DNA of 64,000 nucleotides from Paenibacillus glucanolyticus NBRC 15330. Lineage in GTDB: Bacteria > Bacillota > Bacilli > Paenibacillales > Paenibacillaceae. Position numbers and translations under genes: made by a program. Location: positions 62,001 to 126,000 of the forward strand of contig NZ_BIMC01000004.1 in NCBI RefSeq assembly GCF_004000885.1, written 5' to 3'. The notes under the pieces were generated by a model. That model ran no database searches. It saw only the letters and a program-made list of their open reading frames with translations, and was not told where the DNA came from. Positions 45,342 through 54,183 of this stretch are shown here, piece by piece; the stretch's first letter is position 1, and every line of letters starts with the position of its first letter.

Positions 45342-47077
45342 TGAATTTCCCTCCTTATATCCTGCATGGCCTGTGGAAGCGTCAAACTGACGCAGGCACC
45401 GCCGCCTGCCGGATTCGAAAACTCAACTTGAGCCCGATGGTGATAGAGCAGCTCTAGCCGCTGCATGGTATTCATGATCCCGATGTGTTTTCCTTCGCTT
45501 TGATCCAGTGGCTTGCCGTTAGCGAGCTTATCTAATACCTCCACAGGAAACCCGGGTCCCGTATCGGATATCTGGATGACTGTATAAAACTTCTCTCCTT
45601 CTGTCACCAAGGCGACGGACAGCCGTATTTGCAGCTCCTGGTCTCTGGATACCGCGTATTTTACCGCGTTTTCGATGAAAGTCTGAAGTACCAAGGGAGG
45701 AATGGTTAGGCCGGCAAGATCATCCTTATACTCGATGCGGTAAGAAAAAGCATCCCGATAACGGTGCTTCTGGATCTCCAAATAGATTCGGACGTGCTCA
45801 ATTTCGTCTTCCAGCCGTACGACATGATCCACGCTTTGAAAGATGTAACGGAAATACTTGGATGTGGACAGCGACATATATTCGATTTCCTTAAACATGT
45901 GCATTTGCGCCATGCTGTAGATGTTTGTCAAGCAGTTCAGGAAAAAATGAGGGTTGATTTGCAGCTTCATATAATCCAGCTGAATTCTTTGCTTCTCGAG
46001 CTCCTGTTCGTAAATATCGATTTTAAACTTCTTGATCTGTTCGATCAGATGTTTGAACTGGGAATTCACCTGCTCAAGCTCTATAATTTCGCTGCTCATA
46101 AAATCCAGATTCTCGCTATCCTCGTGAATGCGCCTCACATTCTCCGAGAAATTCTGAATCGGCTTCAACACCTTTTTCTTGAAATACAGCATGACAACAC
46201 TGAGCGTACACGTGAGCACCACGAACAGAAGCATAATGAGCAGCTGGGCTATCATAATGGTCTCGAATACGCCGAATTGGATGACCAGCTGCACGTTGAA
46301 GGAAGCATTCGAGAACCCTTCGGTAACCGTTGAGCGCGGCTTCGAGAAGTAAAGCAGGGAAGCCTTGGTGCCTTCGAGATTCAGACTATCGGCTTCACGG
46401 GCACCCGGGCTGGAGAGGGACCCACCTTGAAGATCCACCAGGGAGACAGAACCCTCCTCACCCAGATTCAGCTGCTGCAGCGGACGGATCAAATCATCCG
46501 CGGAGATGAGACAGATCAGATAGCGATTATGATAAGGCACGATGTTGATTACGTAGAACTTGTCTTGAACCTGAATCGGGTTCCAGTTCGAGTAGAAGGT
46601 TTCGTATACGTTTTTGGAATCGGTGAGTGTTACGATCTGCTCCTTTAAGTCCCGGAACTCTGCATACGACAGCGACATAGGCGCATAGTTCTGGAAGAAA
46701 TCCTGATCCTTTAGATAGAAGAAAAAGTTGTATTCTTGACCATAGTTTTTCTGAAGCTCGTTAAAGCGCTTATGCATTCGTTCGTTTGACTTAATATAAT
46801 CTACATAGTCGGTGCCCGGGGTGTCCATCATCTTGACGCTTTCATCATTCGCGAGTGTCCACCCCATATAGTGGTTGATGTACGAGAAGTCATGATTGAT
46901 CTGCCTTATATACAGATTCGCTGTATCCTGAAGATACCTTGTGGATTGCTGCTTCACGATGAAGATGGACGCGAAACTGATCACCAGATCCACTACAAGG
47001 GCAAAAATCGAGATGAAGAGCATGATTTTGACGTAGTGACGGATGGGATAAGGCTTATTATTCAGTGCTTTAACCAT
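45338..47077 (-). CDS. YesM-type sensor histidine kinase
   Basis: This 579-residue membrane kinase has helix 1 near residues 15-37, an extracellular sensor of about 240 residues, and helix 2 near 280-305. A HAMP-like linker (FKKKVLKPIQNFSENVRRI) leads to the His_kinase domain with the phospho-acceptor His in YMKLQINPHFFLNCL. The C-terminal ATPase has QTFIENAVKYAV and SDTGPGFP. It is the first gene of a kinase-regulator pair and divergent from the importer operon. It should sense an extracellular carbohydrate or its binding protein. Confidence 0.93.
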   Translation of the reverse strand: MVKALNNKPYPIRHYVKIMLFISIFALVVDLVISFASIFIVKQQSTRYLQDTANLYIRQINHDFSYINHYMGWTLANDESVKMMDTPGTDYVDYIKSNERMHKRFNELQKNYGQEYNFFFYLKDQDFFQNYAPMSLSYAEFRDLKEQIVTLTDSKNVYETFYSNWNPIQVQDKFYVINIVPYHNRYLICLISADDLIRPLQQLNLGEEGSVSLVDLQGGSLSSPGAREADSLNLEGTKASLLYFSKPRSTVTEGFSNASFNVQLVIQFGVFETIMIAQLLIMLLFVVLTCTLSVVMLYFKKKVLKPIQNFSENVRRIHEDSENLDFMSSEIIELEQVNSQFKHLIEQIKKFKIDIYEQELEKQRIQLDYMKLQINPHFFLNCLTNIYSMAQMHMFKEIEYMSLSTSKYFRYIFQSVDHVVRLEDEIEHVRIYLEIQKHRYRDAFSYRIEYKDDLAGLTIPPLVLQTFIENAVKYAVSRDQELQIRLSVALVTEGEKFYTVIQISDTGPGFPVEVLDKLANGKPLDQSEGKHIGIMNTMQRLELLYHHRAQVEFSNPAGGGACVSLTLPQAMQDIRREIQ

Positions 47078-47140
47078 AGGGATGTCCGGGGTTCCTTTCC
47101 AATCGCCTTTTTATGAAAGCGTTTTATTGATGATAACGAT

Positions 47141-47146
47141 ATTATA
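47141..47146 (-). promoter_or_regulatory. likely -10 element of yesMN
   Basis: TATAAT on the minus strand, 64 bp before the kinase start. No clear -35 is visible at 16-18 bp, so support is limited. Confidence 0.3.
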
Positions 47147-47193
47147 TAGGGATTAGGCAAAAAAAACAGGAGCGAACGCAGTCGCTTTTACCA

Positions 47194-47231
47194 TAAAGTC
47201 CGAATAATACATCGTAAAGTCCGGATCATAG
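47194..47231 (+). repeat. distal copy of a GTCC direct-repeat pair (putative YesN-type site)
   Basis: Two AAAGTCCGR half-elements, with GTCC at 47198 and 47219, lie 21 bp apart on the same face of the helix. The whole unit of about 37 bp is repeated 84-85 bp downstream. AraC-type proteins bind such direct repeats. Confidence 0.55.
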
Positions 47232-47277
47232 CATGTTCCTCCCTGAAATTTAGAGCTTCCCTGGCTGTAGAAAGGGG

Positions 47278-47314
47278 CAAAGGTCCGAATAGAGCATCAT
47301 GAGGTCCAAATAAC
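47278..47314 (+). repeat. proximal copy of the GTCC direct-repeat pair
   Basis: AAAGGTCCGAATA and GAGGTCCAAATA with GTCC at 47283 and 47304, again 21 bp apart. The second half-element covers the -35 position of the promoter with -10 TATACT at 47330-47335. That is the layout expected for an activator touching RNA polymerase. Confidence 0.55.
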
Positions 47315-47335
47315 GATTCTGGGCGGAAGTATACT
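47307..47335 (+). promoter_or_regulatory. activator-dependent promoter of the Lpl-type importer operon
   Basis: -10 TATACT (47330-47335) is good, but the -35 position (47307-47312, CAAATA) is far from TTGACA. The poor -35 overlaps the proximal GTCC element, so transcription probably needs the bound regulator. Confidence 0.5.
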
Positions 47336-47393
47336 TGAGTTGCTTACACGACATACCGGGTTCACGACAACAAGAGGAGAAAGGGGAATCGAT

Positions 47394-48323
47394 TTGAAAG
47401 CAGGCCAACTGAATAGCTCAACACACCCGACACTCGGGCGGATAAGAAAAAATTGGGGCCTGTATCTATTGCTGCTGCCTGCGGTTGTACTGGTCTTGTT
47501 ATTTTCTTACGTTCCGATGTACGGCATACTGATCGCATTTAAGGATTACAGCCCGGCTGTTGGGATTATGGATAGCCCGTGGGCAGGACTGAAATACTTC
47601 GAGAAGTTTTTCAATTCCTATCAATTCTCAACCACTATTACCAATACGCTGGTCATCAGTTTGTACAGTGTCGCAACGTTTCCGATTCCGATCATGCTCG
47701 CCCTGATGGTCAATCAAATGCGGCAGAATAGGTTCAAGCGGTTCTTCCAGACCGTAACCTATATGCCGCATTTTATATCCACGGTTGTCATGGTGGGACT
47801 CATGCTGATTCTATTCTCGCCAGGTTCGGGACTGATCGGGAATATCTTCCGTCTCTTCGGTGCGGAGGCTCCGAATTTGATGGGCTCTGCCAGCTTGTTC
47901 AGCAGTGTGTATGTATGGTCGGATGTGTGGCAGCATACGGGCTGGGACAGCATTATCTATATCGCGGCGCTTTCCGCGGTGAGTCCGAGCTTGTACGAGG
48001 CGGCAACGATGGACGGGGCAAGCCGGTGGCAGAAAATCCGGTTTATTGATATTCCGATGCTGATGCCAACCGTGGTCACTTTGCTTATTTTGCGGATTGG
48101 CAGTTTGCTGGGCGTAGGTTTTGAAAAAGTATATCTGATGCAAAACAGCCTCAATATTACCTCAAGCGAGGTCATATCCACCTATGTATACAAAATCGGG
48201 ATGCTGAGCAGCCAGTATAGCTTCTCCTCGGCGATCAATCTGTTTAATACAGTCATTAATTTTGCGCTGCTTATTCTGGTCAACCAGATTTCGAAAAAAT
48301 ACAGCGAGAACAGTCTGTGGTAA
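47394..48323 (+). CDS. lplB: LplB-type sugar ABC permease
   Basis: A MalF-like permease of about 309 residues with six helices. Helix 1 is LYLLLLPAVVLVLLFSYVPM, and the subfamily's MYGILIAFKDYSP follows. The EAA loop is YEAATMDGASRWQKIRFIDIPML. I chose the TTG at 47394 because AAAGGGG lies seven nt upstream and length then matches the family; the frame is open from 47340. It is the first gene of a permease-permease-binding protein set without an ATPase. Confidence 0.88.
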   Translation: MKAGQLNSSTHPTLGRIRKNWGLYLLLLPAVVLVLLFSYVPMYGILIAFKDYSPAVGIMDSPWAGLKYFEKFFNSYQFSTTITNTLVISLYSVATFPIPIMLALMVNQMRQNRFKRFFQTVTYMPHFISTVVMVGLMLILFSPGSGLIGNIFRLFGAEAPNLMGSASLFSSVYVWSDVWQHTGWDSIIYIAALSAVSPSLYEAATMDGASRWQKIRFIDIPMLMPTVVTLLILRIGSLLGVGFEKVYLMQNSLNITSSEVISTYVYKIGMLSSQYSFSSAINLFNTVINFALLILVNQISKKYSENSLW

Positions 48324-48344
48324 CAAAAAGAGAGGAAGGGTTCT

Positions 48345-49265
48345 ATGGGCTTAGTGGAAGTTAGAGAGAAAAGGGCGCCGCGGCAGAAAAATACTCGATC
48401 TTCCGATAAAGCGCTGGAAATCGGCCTGTATGTGTTCGCGGTCCTGATGCTGATCGTGCTGATCTACCCGCTTTACTTCATAATCATTGCATCATTCAGC
48501 GAGCCGGCAGCGGTTGCCAATGGACAGGTGTGGCTTGTTCCCAAGGATTTTACGCTGGCAGGCTATCAGGAATTGCTGAAGCACTCTAATATATGGATTG
48601 GGTACCGAAATACGATACTGTATACGATTGTGGGTACGGCCATCGGACTCGTGGTTAACATTTCCGCAGCGTATGCCCTGTCACGGAAAGACCTTGTGGG
48701 CCGCAAGTATTTTTCGCTGCTCTTTATATTTACGATGTTTTTTAACGGCGGTCTGATTCCTACCTTTATGACGATCCGGGATTTTCATCTCTACGATACG
48801 TTCCTTGTCATGGTGCTGCCGTTCTCGGTTGCCGCGTTTAACATCATTGTGGCCCGGACTTTTTTTCAGAGCAGCATTCCGGAGGATTTATGGGAAGCGG
48901 CTCAGCTTGACGGCTGCGGAAACCTCAGGTATTTCATGACGATTGTAATCCCGCTATCCAAAGCGGTCATCTCGGTCATTGCATTGTGGACGGCCGTGGG
49001 TCACTGGAATTCCTATTTCAATGCTTTGATTTATTTAAAAGATACCAGCCTGTATCCGCTGCAGCTGATTCTACGTAACATTCTGGTCACCAACCAGATG
49101 CAGTCTGCCATGGGTACTGGAGAGGCCGCGGCCATTGCGCTGCGTCTGGCTAACATTATGCGTTACGCGGTGATTATCGTGGCAACGGTGCCGATCATGT
49201 GCATCTACCCGTTTGTGCAGAAGTATTTCAATCAGGGGGTGATGATCGGAGCCGTGAAGTCGTAA
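48345..49265 (+). CDS. YtcP/LplC-type sugar ABC permease
   Basis: A 306-residue MalG-like permease. Typical subfamily segments are YPLYFIIIASFSEPAAVANGQV, MFFNGGLIPTFMTIRDFHLYDT and the EAA loop DLWEAAQLDGCGNLRYFMTIVIPLS. It pairs with the preceding permease; the gap is 21 bp and the RBS is AGAGAGGAAGGG. Confidence 0.9.
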   Translation: MGLVEVREKRAPRQKNTRSSDKALEIGLYVFAVLMLIVLIYPLYFIIIASFSEPAAVANGQVWLVPKDFTLAGYQELLKHSNIWIGYRNTILYTIVGTAIGLVVNISAAYALSRKDLVGRKYFSLLFIFTMFFNGGLIPTFMTIRDFHLYDTFLVMVLPFSVAAFNIIVARTFFQSSIPEDLWEAAQLDGCGNLRYFMTIVIPLSKAVISVIALWTAVGHWNSYFNALIYLKDTSLYPLQLILRNILVTNQMQSAMGTGEAAAIALRLANIMRYAVIIVATVPIMCIYPFVQKYFNQGVMIGAVKS

Positions 49266-49308
49266 AACCGGATGGATCCAAGAAAATAATAATTGGGGGA
49301 ATGGTGGT

Positions 49309-50928
49309 ATGGGAACAAACAATAAAAAGAGGCCGCATCATCTGAAATGGGCTGTCTCTATTATGATGGCGGCAATCCTGCTGTTAAACCTGGCCGGCTG
49401 CAGCAGCAGCAAGAACAATGAGGCTAAGACGGATACCGAGGCCGCTTTCAATAGAGAGGGCCTGCCGATTGTGAATGAGCCGATAACCCTGGACGTCCTG
49501 ACTGTTCGCTGGGGCAATATGGGGGACACCTTCCTTCAGAACCAGTGGCTCAAGGATTTGGAGAAGGAGACTAATGTCAAAATCAATTGGCAAATCATGT
49601 CCTCCAATGATTGGGGAGAGCAAAAATCGATAATGCTGGCCAGCGGGACGCTGCCTGATATTATTTTCGGTGATATCGTATTCAGCGATTCCGACATCGT
49701 GAACAACCTGTCTTATTTCCGTCCGCTCGACGATTACATTGATCAATACATGCCAAATTTGAAAGCGGCGCTGGAAGAAACGCCAGAGATGAAGAAGATG
49801 AGCACATTCCCGGACGGTAAAATATATTCCCTGCCGGCACGCTTGCCGTCGAGACCGAAGGCGTCAATCCAGCCGATCATTAACCAAACGTGGCTGGATA
49901 AACTCGGGTTGGATGTTCCGGATAACACAGACGAGCTGTATGAAGTGTTCAAGGCGTTTAAAGATAAGGACCCGAACGGAAATGGCAAGGCGGATGAAAT
50001 TCCGGTCAGCGGATCGGGCAATATCAGCATGGATTTGTTGAATCCATTCGGCATCACTGACATCAATGCCAACAGCATGATGGTCATCGACAATGAGCCT
50101 GTTTATTATCCGGTGACGGAGAATTACAAGGAAGCGATCAAGTGGGCACACAAGCTGTATTCGGAAGGCCTGATCGACCAAGAGATTTTCACGCAGGACA
50201 GCACCATGTCCACGGCGAAACATCAGAACCCGGATGCGGCGCTGATCGGTTTCTCCAATCAATGGGTCCCGGATGCCGTGTTTGGCAAGTGGAAGGATCA
50301 ATACATTGCAATCCCGTCCATCGCAGGACCTGACGGCAAGCGATATCAGGGCGGTGAGCCGCAGGGCATGAGTTTAAGAAGAAATGAGTTCCTCATTACA
50401 ACGTCGAACAAACATCCGGAGGTCTCAGCTCGTTGGGCGGATCAGTTCTACACCAATGAAGCGAGCATCCAGAATTTCTGGGGAGCCATCGGCACTGTAA
50501 TCCAGAAGAACGATGACGGTACCTTTACCCTGATGAATCCTCCGGAAGGAACGAGTGCCGACGCTTGGTACTGGGAACAGTCCGTCCGGGATTTCGGACC
50601 GAAGTATGTGAGCCCGAGCTTCGAGAAAAACATCATTCTGGATGAGACTACGGGGGACGGTCTGAAGCTGGTCATTGACAAGCTGGGCAGCGATTATGTA
50701 ACCACGCCGTTCCCGAATGTGATGTACAGTGCTGAGGAGTTCCAGGAACTGCCTACACTCACAACGGATATCGATGGCTTTGTCGGCACAACCCGGGCGA
50801 AGTGGATATCCGAAGGCAATATCGATGCGGAATGGGACGCTTATGTCAAGAAGCTGAACGACATGGGGTTAGAGCGATTGATCGAGATCCGTAAGGAAGC
50901 TTATCAGCGTTATATCAGCGTAAAATAA
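49309..50928 (+). CDS. extracellular sugar-binding lipoprotein, LplA type
   Basis: This 539-residue lipoprotein (lipobox LNLAGC) of the large family 1 binding-protein group is typical of YesM/YesN-linked importers. The mature start is LPIVNEPITLDVLTVRWGN, with a middle calcium-like loop KDKDPNGNGKADEIPVSG, which these proteins often carry, and the C-terminal RIEIRKEAYQRY-type helix. It binds an oligosaccharide of unknown identity. Confidence 0.88.
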   Translation: MGTNNKKRPHHLKWAVSIMMAAILLLNLAGCSSSKNNEAKTDTEAAFNREGLPIVNEPITLDVLTVRWGNMGDTFLQNQWLKDLEKETNVKINWQIMSSNDWGEQKSIMLASGTLPDIIFGDIVFSDSDIVNNLSYFRPLDDYIDQYMPNLKAALEETPEMKKMSTFPDGKIYSLPARLPSRPKASIQPIINQTWLDKLGLDVPDNTDELYEVFKAFKDKDPNGNGKADEIPVSGSGNISMDLLNPFGITDINANSMMVIDNEPVYYPVTENYKEAIKWAHKLYSEGLIDQEIFTQDSTMSTAKHQNPDAALIGFSNQWVPDAVFGKWKDQYIAIPSIAGPDGKRYQGGEPQGMSLRRNEFLITTSNKHPEVSARWADQFYTNEASIQNFWGAIGTVIQKNDDGTFTLMNPPEGTSADAWYWEQSVRDFGPKYVSPSFEKNIILDETTGDGLKLVIDKLGSDYVTTPFPNVMYSAEEFQELPTLTTDIDGFVGTTRAKWISEGNIDAEWDAYVKKLNDMGLERLIEIRKEAYQRYISVK

Positions 50929-50950
50929 GGATCGGTTGCACGGATTCAGG

Positions 50951-50982
50951 CTGCCCCGCAGATTCAATAGGCTGTGGGGCAG
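50951..50982 (+). terminator. hairpin after the binding-protein gene (possible partial terminator)
   Basis: CTGCCCCGCAG pairs with CTGTGGGGCAG with one mismatch. There is no T run, so it may protect the importer mRNA or cause partial termination before thuA rather than end transcription. Confidence 0.4.
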
Positions 50983-51038
50983 TGTGATTATTCAGGGAAT
51001 AAAAGAAGAACTCTATCGACCTACAGGGGGTTGCAATC

Positions 51039-51773
51039 ATGGGAAACATCAAAGTCACAGTATGGAATGAATACCGGCATGAGAGACATAATGAACAGGT
51101 AGCGAGCATTTATCCGAATGGGATTCACAGAGCAATAGCGGGTCATCTCGAAGGAGTTGAAGGTTTAGAAGTAGCTACCGCAGTATTGGATGAGCCGGAT
51201 CACGGATTGACCGATGAGCGGTTGGCGAACACGGATGTGCTGCTGTGGTGGGGCCATTTGGCACATGATGAGGTGCGGGACGAGATTGTCGAGAAGGTGC
51301 GTCAACGCGTTCTGGACGGCATGGGACTGATTGTCCTGCATTCCGGTCATGGCTCCAAAATCTTCTCCAAGCTTCTCGGTACAAACACCGGCATGCTGAA
51401 GTGGCGCGACGATGGTGAGATCGAACGGCTGTGGGTGGTCGAGCCCGGTCATCCTATCGCGAAGGGTCTTGGTGAATATATCGAAATTCCGAGGGAAGAA
51501 ATGTATGGAGAACGGTTTGAAATACCGGCACCGGATGAACTGGTATTTATCTCCTGGTTTGAAGGCGGCGAAGTGTTCCGCAGCGGGTGCTGTTACAGGA
51601 GAGGCAGAGGGAAGCTGTTTTATTTCCGTCCAGGCCATGAAATGTTCCCTGTGTACCACCAGCCCGAGATTCTGCAGGTGATCACGAACGGCGTGTTCTG
51701 GGCTGCGCCTGTTGATGGGGCAAAAACATCCTACGGACGGGTTGCGCCCATCGTCCCTGTTGTTCAATCCTAA
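51039..51773 (+). CDS. ThuA family protein
   Basis: This 244-residue class I glutamine-amidotransferase-like protein (trehalose-utilisation ThuA family, PF06283) has an N-terminal [10 protein letters not shown], the mid-domain [14 protein letters not shown] and [13 protein letters not shown], and a C-terminal [21 protein letters not shown], as in ThuA-like proteins. ThuA/ThuB act in 3-keto-disaccharide metabolism with a Gfo/Idh dehydrogenase. The next gene is such a dehydrogenase, 34 bp downstream. Confidence 0.85.
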   Translation: MGNIKVTVWNEYRHERHNEQVASIYPNGIHRAIAGHLEGVEGLEVATAVLDEPDHGLTDERLANTDVLLWWGHLAHDEVRDEIVEKVRQRVLDGMGLIVLHSGHGSKIFSKLLGTNTGMLKWRDDGEIERLWVVEPGHPIAKGLGEYIEIPREEMYGERFEIPAPDELVFISWFEGGEVFRSGCCYRRGRGKLFYFRPGHEMFPVYHQPEILQVITNGVFWAAPVDGAKTSYGRVAPIVPVVQS

Positions 51774-51807
51774 GACCATCAGTTATATAGAAGAGGAGTG
51801 CATCTAG

Positions 51808-52863
51808 ATGAATAAATTTCGCATTGGATTAATTGGCTTGGGGGGCATGGCTCAGGAGCATATCCGCTGGATGAATGAAGAGAACATGTATCAGTTTGTC
51901 GCCGTTAGTGACGTAAATGGTGAAGCTGTGGCTCGGGTAGGCGATCAGCTCGGCATTGAGGACAGCAAGCGTTACGCTGACTTCCATCATTTAATTGAAG
52001 ATCCGGACGTCGATGCCGTAATCTCGATTACACCTAACAATGTGCACGCAGATATTATCAGTGCATGCTTGCAGGCAGGCAAGCCTTTTTTGGCGGAGAA
52101 GCCATTCACTCGCGTCTTCGAAGAAGCGGTGCCCCTGCTGGAGCAGTATGAAAGACAGCCCGTTCCGGCCATGATCGGTTTTACATACCGTTACACACCG
52201 GCTTTCCGTTATGCCAGAGAGCTGGTGCGCACAGGCAAGCTGGGTACGATTCGTCACTTCTCGATTCAGTATTTGCAAGGGTTCGGTGTGCCAAGCGAGC
52301 AGGTTCCTTACATGTGGAGATACAATAAAGCCATCACGGGCACAGGCACTCTGGGTGATTTGGGATCGCACATGATTGATATGGCGCGCTTTCTGTTCGG
52401 GGAGTTCAAGGAAATAACCGCACAGCTGCACACGATTATTCCGGAACGCCGCGATCCGGTAACGGGCGCAATGGCCCGGATCGAAGTAGACGATTTTGCA
52501 AGCTTTCAGGCGCGGATGACGGGTGACATTATGGGCGTATTCCAGACATCGCGCAATGCATTTGGCTCAGGCAATCAGCATGAGGTGTCCATATATGGCG
52601 ACTTCGGTACGGCACATGCCAGCACATTGGACCCGGACCGGCTCATATGGATTCGAGAGGAGGAGCCAGGTCAGCTCTCCAGAACGACAATGGAAGTGCC
52701 GGAGCATTGCAAGGTGAAGCAATATGCGGATTTTGCAGCCGTATTACGCGGTGCGCCTGCCGATGGAGTTCCTGGATTCATGGACGGCTATCGGAATCAA
52801 GAGGTGCTGGATGCCGTAATCCGGGCAAGCGAAGCCAGGGCAGCAGTAGAGCTCCCGAATTAA
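51808..52863 (+). CDS. Gfo/Idh/MocA oxidoreductase, ThuB-like position
   Basis: A 351-residue NAD-dependent sugar dehydrogenase. The Rossmann motif is IGLIGLGGMAQEHIRWM, the catalytic EKP is FLAEKPFTRV, and the conserved GTGTLGDLGSHMIDMARFL is followed by AQLHTIIPERR. Next to ThuA it probably oxidises (or reduces) the imported sugar at C3; the exact sugar is not predictable. RBS AGAGGAG precedes the ATG. It is the last gene of the importer operon. Confidence 0.9.
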   Translation: MNKFRIGLIGLGGMAQEHIRWMNEENMYQFVAVSDVNGEAVARVGDQLGIEDSKRYADFHHLIEDPDVDAVISITPNNVHADIISACLQAGKPFLAEKPFTRVFEEAVPLLEQYERQPVPAMIGFTYRYTPAFRYARELVRTGKLGTIRHFSIQYLQGFGVPSEQVPYMWRYNKAITGTGTLGDLGSHMIDMARFLFGEFKEITAQLHTIIPERRDPVTGAMARIEVDDFASFQARMTGDIMGVFQTSRNAFGSGNQHEVSIYGDFGTAHASTLDPDRLIWIREEEPGQLSRTTMEVPEHCKVKQYADFAAVLRGAPADGVPGFMDGYRNQEVLDAVIRASEARAAVELPN

Positions 52864-52899
52864 AGCCGGGGTTCAGGGACCAGGAAATTAACAGCTGTC

Positions 52900-53874
52900 T
52901 CACAGTGTTTTGCCCATCCAGATGTACAAGGCCATTAAGCTGAACAGAAACAGGCAAAAGTTTACGCTTACAAATAATCCGCGAAGGACGGGCGAGCGGT
53001 GGAACTGAAAAGGTGTCCGCAGATCGCCTGTGCCTTCGATCAGGAACAGAATCAGCAGCGTGTGAATGATAGTGTGCCCGATGACTTCCTTGTAACCGAA
53101 TACAAGGCTTGTCATAATAAAAATGCCTGATACCAGCAGGGCGGTGAATCGGCTCATGATGCCTACGATGAATGCCCACGCCAGTCCAATTTCGATAAAA
53201 GCGCTGATCATAACAAAGTGTTCGATGGAGAATCCGAAGGTAGGCAGTCCATAGCTGCCCATGACAGAACACGCCAGTTCTGGAATGGTCAGCTTTTCCA
53301 TGGCGAGCCAGGCGAGGGACATGCCTGTGCATACATACATGACTGGAGCGGCCGTTTTTTTCAAGGGCGTGCCGCACACGAACAGATAATACACAATACC
53401 GATATAAATCAAATAATCAATGGAATGAAAGATACCGTAGTTTAATGAAGCTTGAATATACAACAGGAACAGGATGGCACCGCTGATCGGCAATGTACGC
53501 TGATAGAGAAGACACGCAGCGGCGGCAGAGAGGCCGAGGATAATCCACATGGAATTGGTTCTGAATTCGGGTGCCAGATAAGAACCGCTCAGAAGCTGAA
53601 GCACTAGGCCGATGGCCAGCCCGATGCGGAGAATGACTTCGGTATGCGGCCTGAGACGGTACAGGAATTGATGAATCCGCACCACGGGCCGCGTCTTACC
53701 CAACGGATCGTTGAACACACTCGATACCAGTAAGACGAACAATGTAAACGCTAACCAAAATAAGAAGGTCAATGTAACGACACGGGGGAAGGGCAGGGGA
53801 ACCCATTCGAAATTGTCCGTAAACCACTTTACATGAATATAGATGTTGCTAATCTCGCTGAAATACATTAACAT
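52900..53874 (-). CDS. multi-helix membrane protein, DoxX-like
   Basis: A 324-residue protein with about eight hydrophobic helices. The region PELACSVMGSYGLPTFGFSIEHFVMISAFIEIGLAWAF and the following helix-rich end look like a DoxX/quinol-oxidase-small-subunit-type fold, but I do not recognise the family firmly. It has conserved-looking polar residues inside helices (His in SIEHF and TIIHT). It is convergent with the preceding operon, leaving 36 bp. Function unknown. Confidence 0.5.
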   Translation of the reverse strand: MLMYFSEISNIYIHVKWFTDNFEWVPLPFPRVVTLTFLFWLAFTLFVLLVSSVFNDPLGKTRPVVRIHQFLYRLRPHTEVILRIGLAIGLVLQLLSGSYLAPEFRTNSMWIILGLSAAAACLLYQRTLPISGAILFLLYIQASLNYGIFHSIDYLIYIGIVYYLFVCGTPLKKTAAPVMYVCTGMSLAWLAMEKLTIPELACSVMGSYGLPTFGFSIEHFVMISAFIEIGLAWAFIVGIMSRFTALLVSGIFIMTSLVFGYKEVIGHTIIHTLLILFLIEGTGDLRTPFQFHRSPVLRGLFVSVNFCLFLFSLMALYIWMGKTL

Positions 53875-54027
53875 TCAATCAGTTCCTCCCTTAACCACTC
53901 TAGTCACCTATCCAAGATAATACAACTTTGACTAAAAAAGTATATTAATAGATGAATGTATCCCTCATTGTGAAAAATATTGTCCCTAAGCGCTCGCACA
54001 TTTGAGTGTCTATAAAGGTTTTGAATG

Positions 54028-54067
54028 ACACAAAGCAGGTGATCCAGGCGGATCGCCTGCTTTGTGT
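54028..54067 (+). terminator. long hairpin upstream of cobQ
   Basis: An 18-bp stem with one G-U pair, ACACAAAGCAGG/TGATCC against GGATCG/CCTGCTTTGTGT around AGGC, is followed by ACGTTTTC. It looks like a terminator, yet no plus-strand gene precedes it; it lies between two divergent genes. It may be an attenuator in the cobQ leader or block antisense transcripts. None of the conserved elements of a cobalamin riboswitch were seen. Confidence 0.5.
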
Positions 54068-54183
54068 ACGTTTTCGCCGAACAGGAACCTAAGATTCCGG
54101 AATGGAGTCATAATGCTCCCCTTTTGCAGCGGTTTGTTATAATGATGAACAAGCAGATCAAGTCATGGAAAAGGGTGAGGAAG

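Noticed and set aside
53875..54183. Cobalamin riboswitch upstream of cobQ
   Set aside because: None of the conserved elements are visible; only a simple long hairpin is present.
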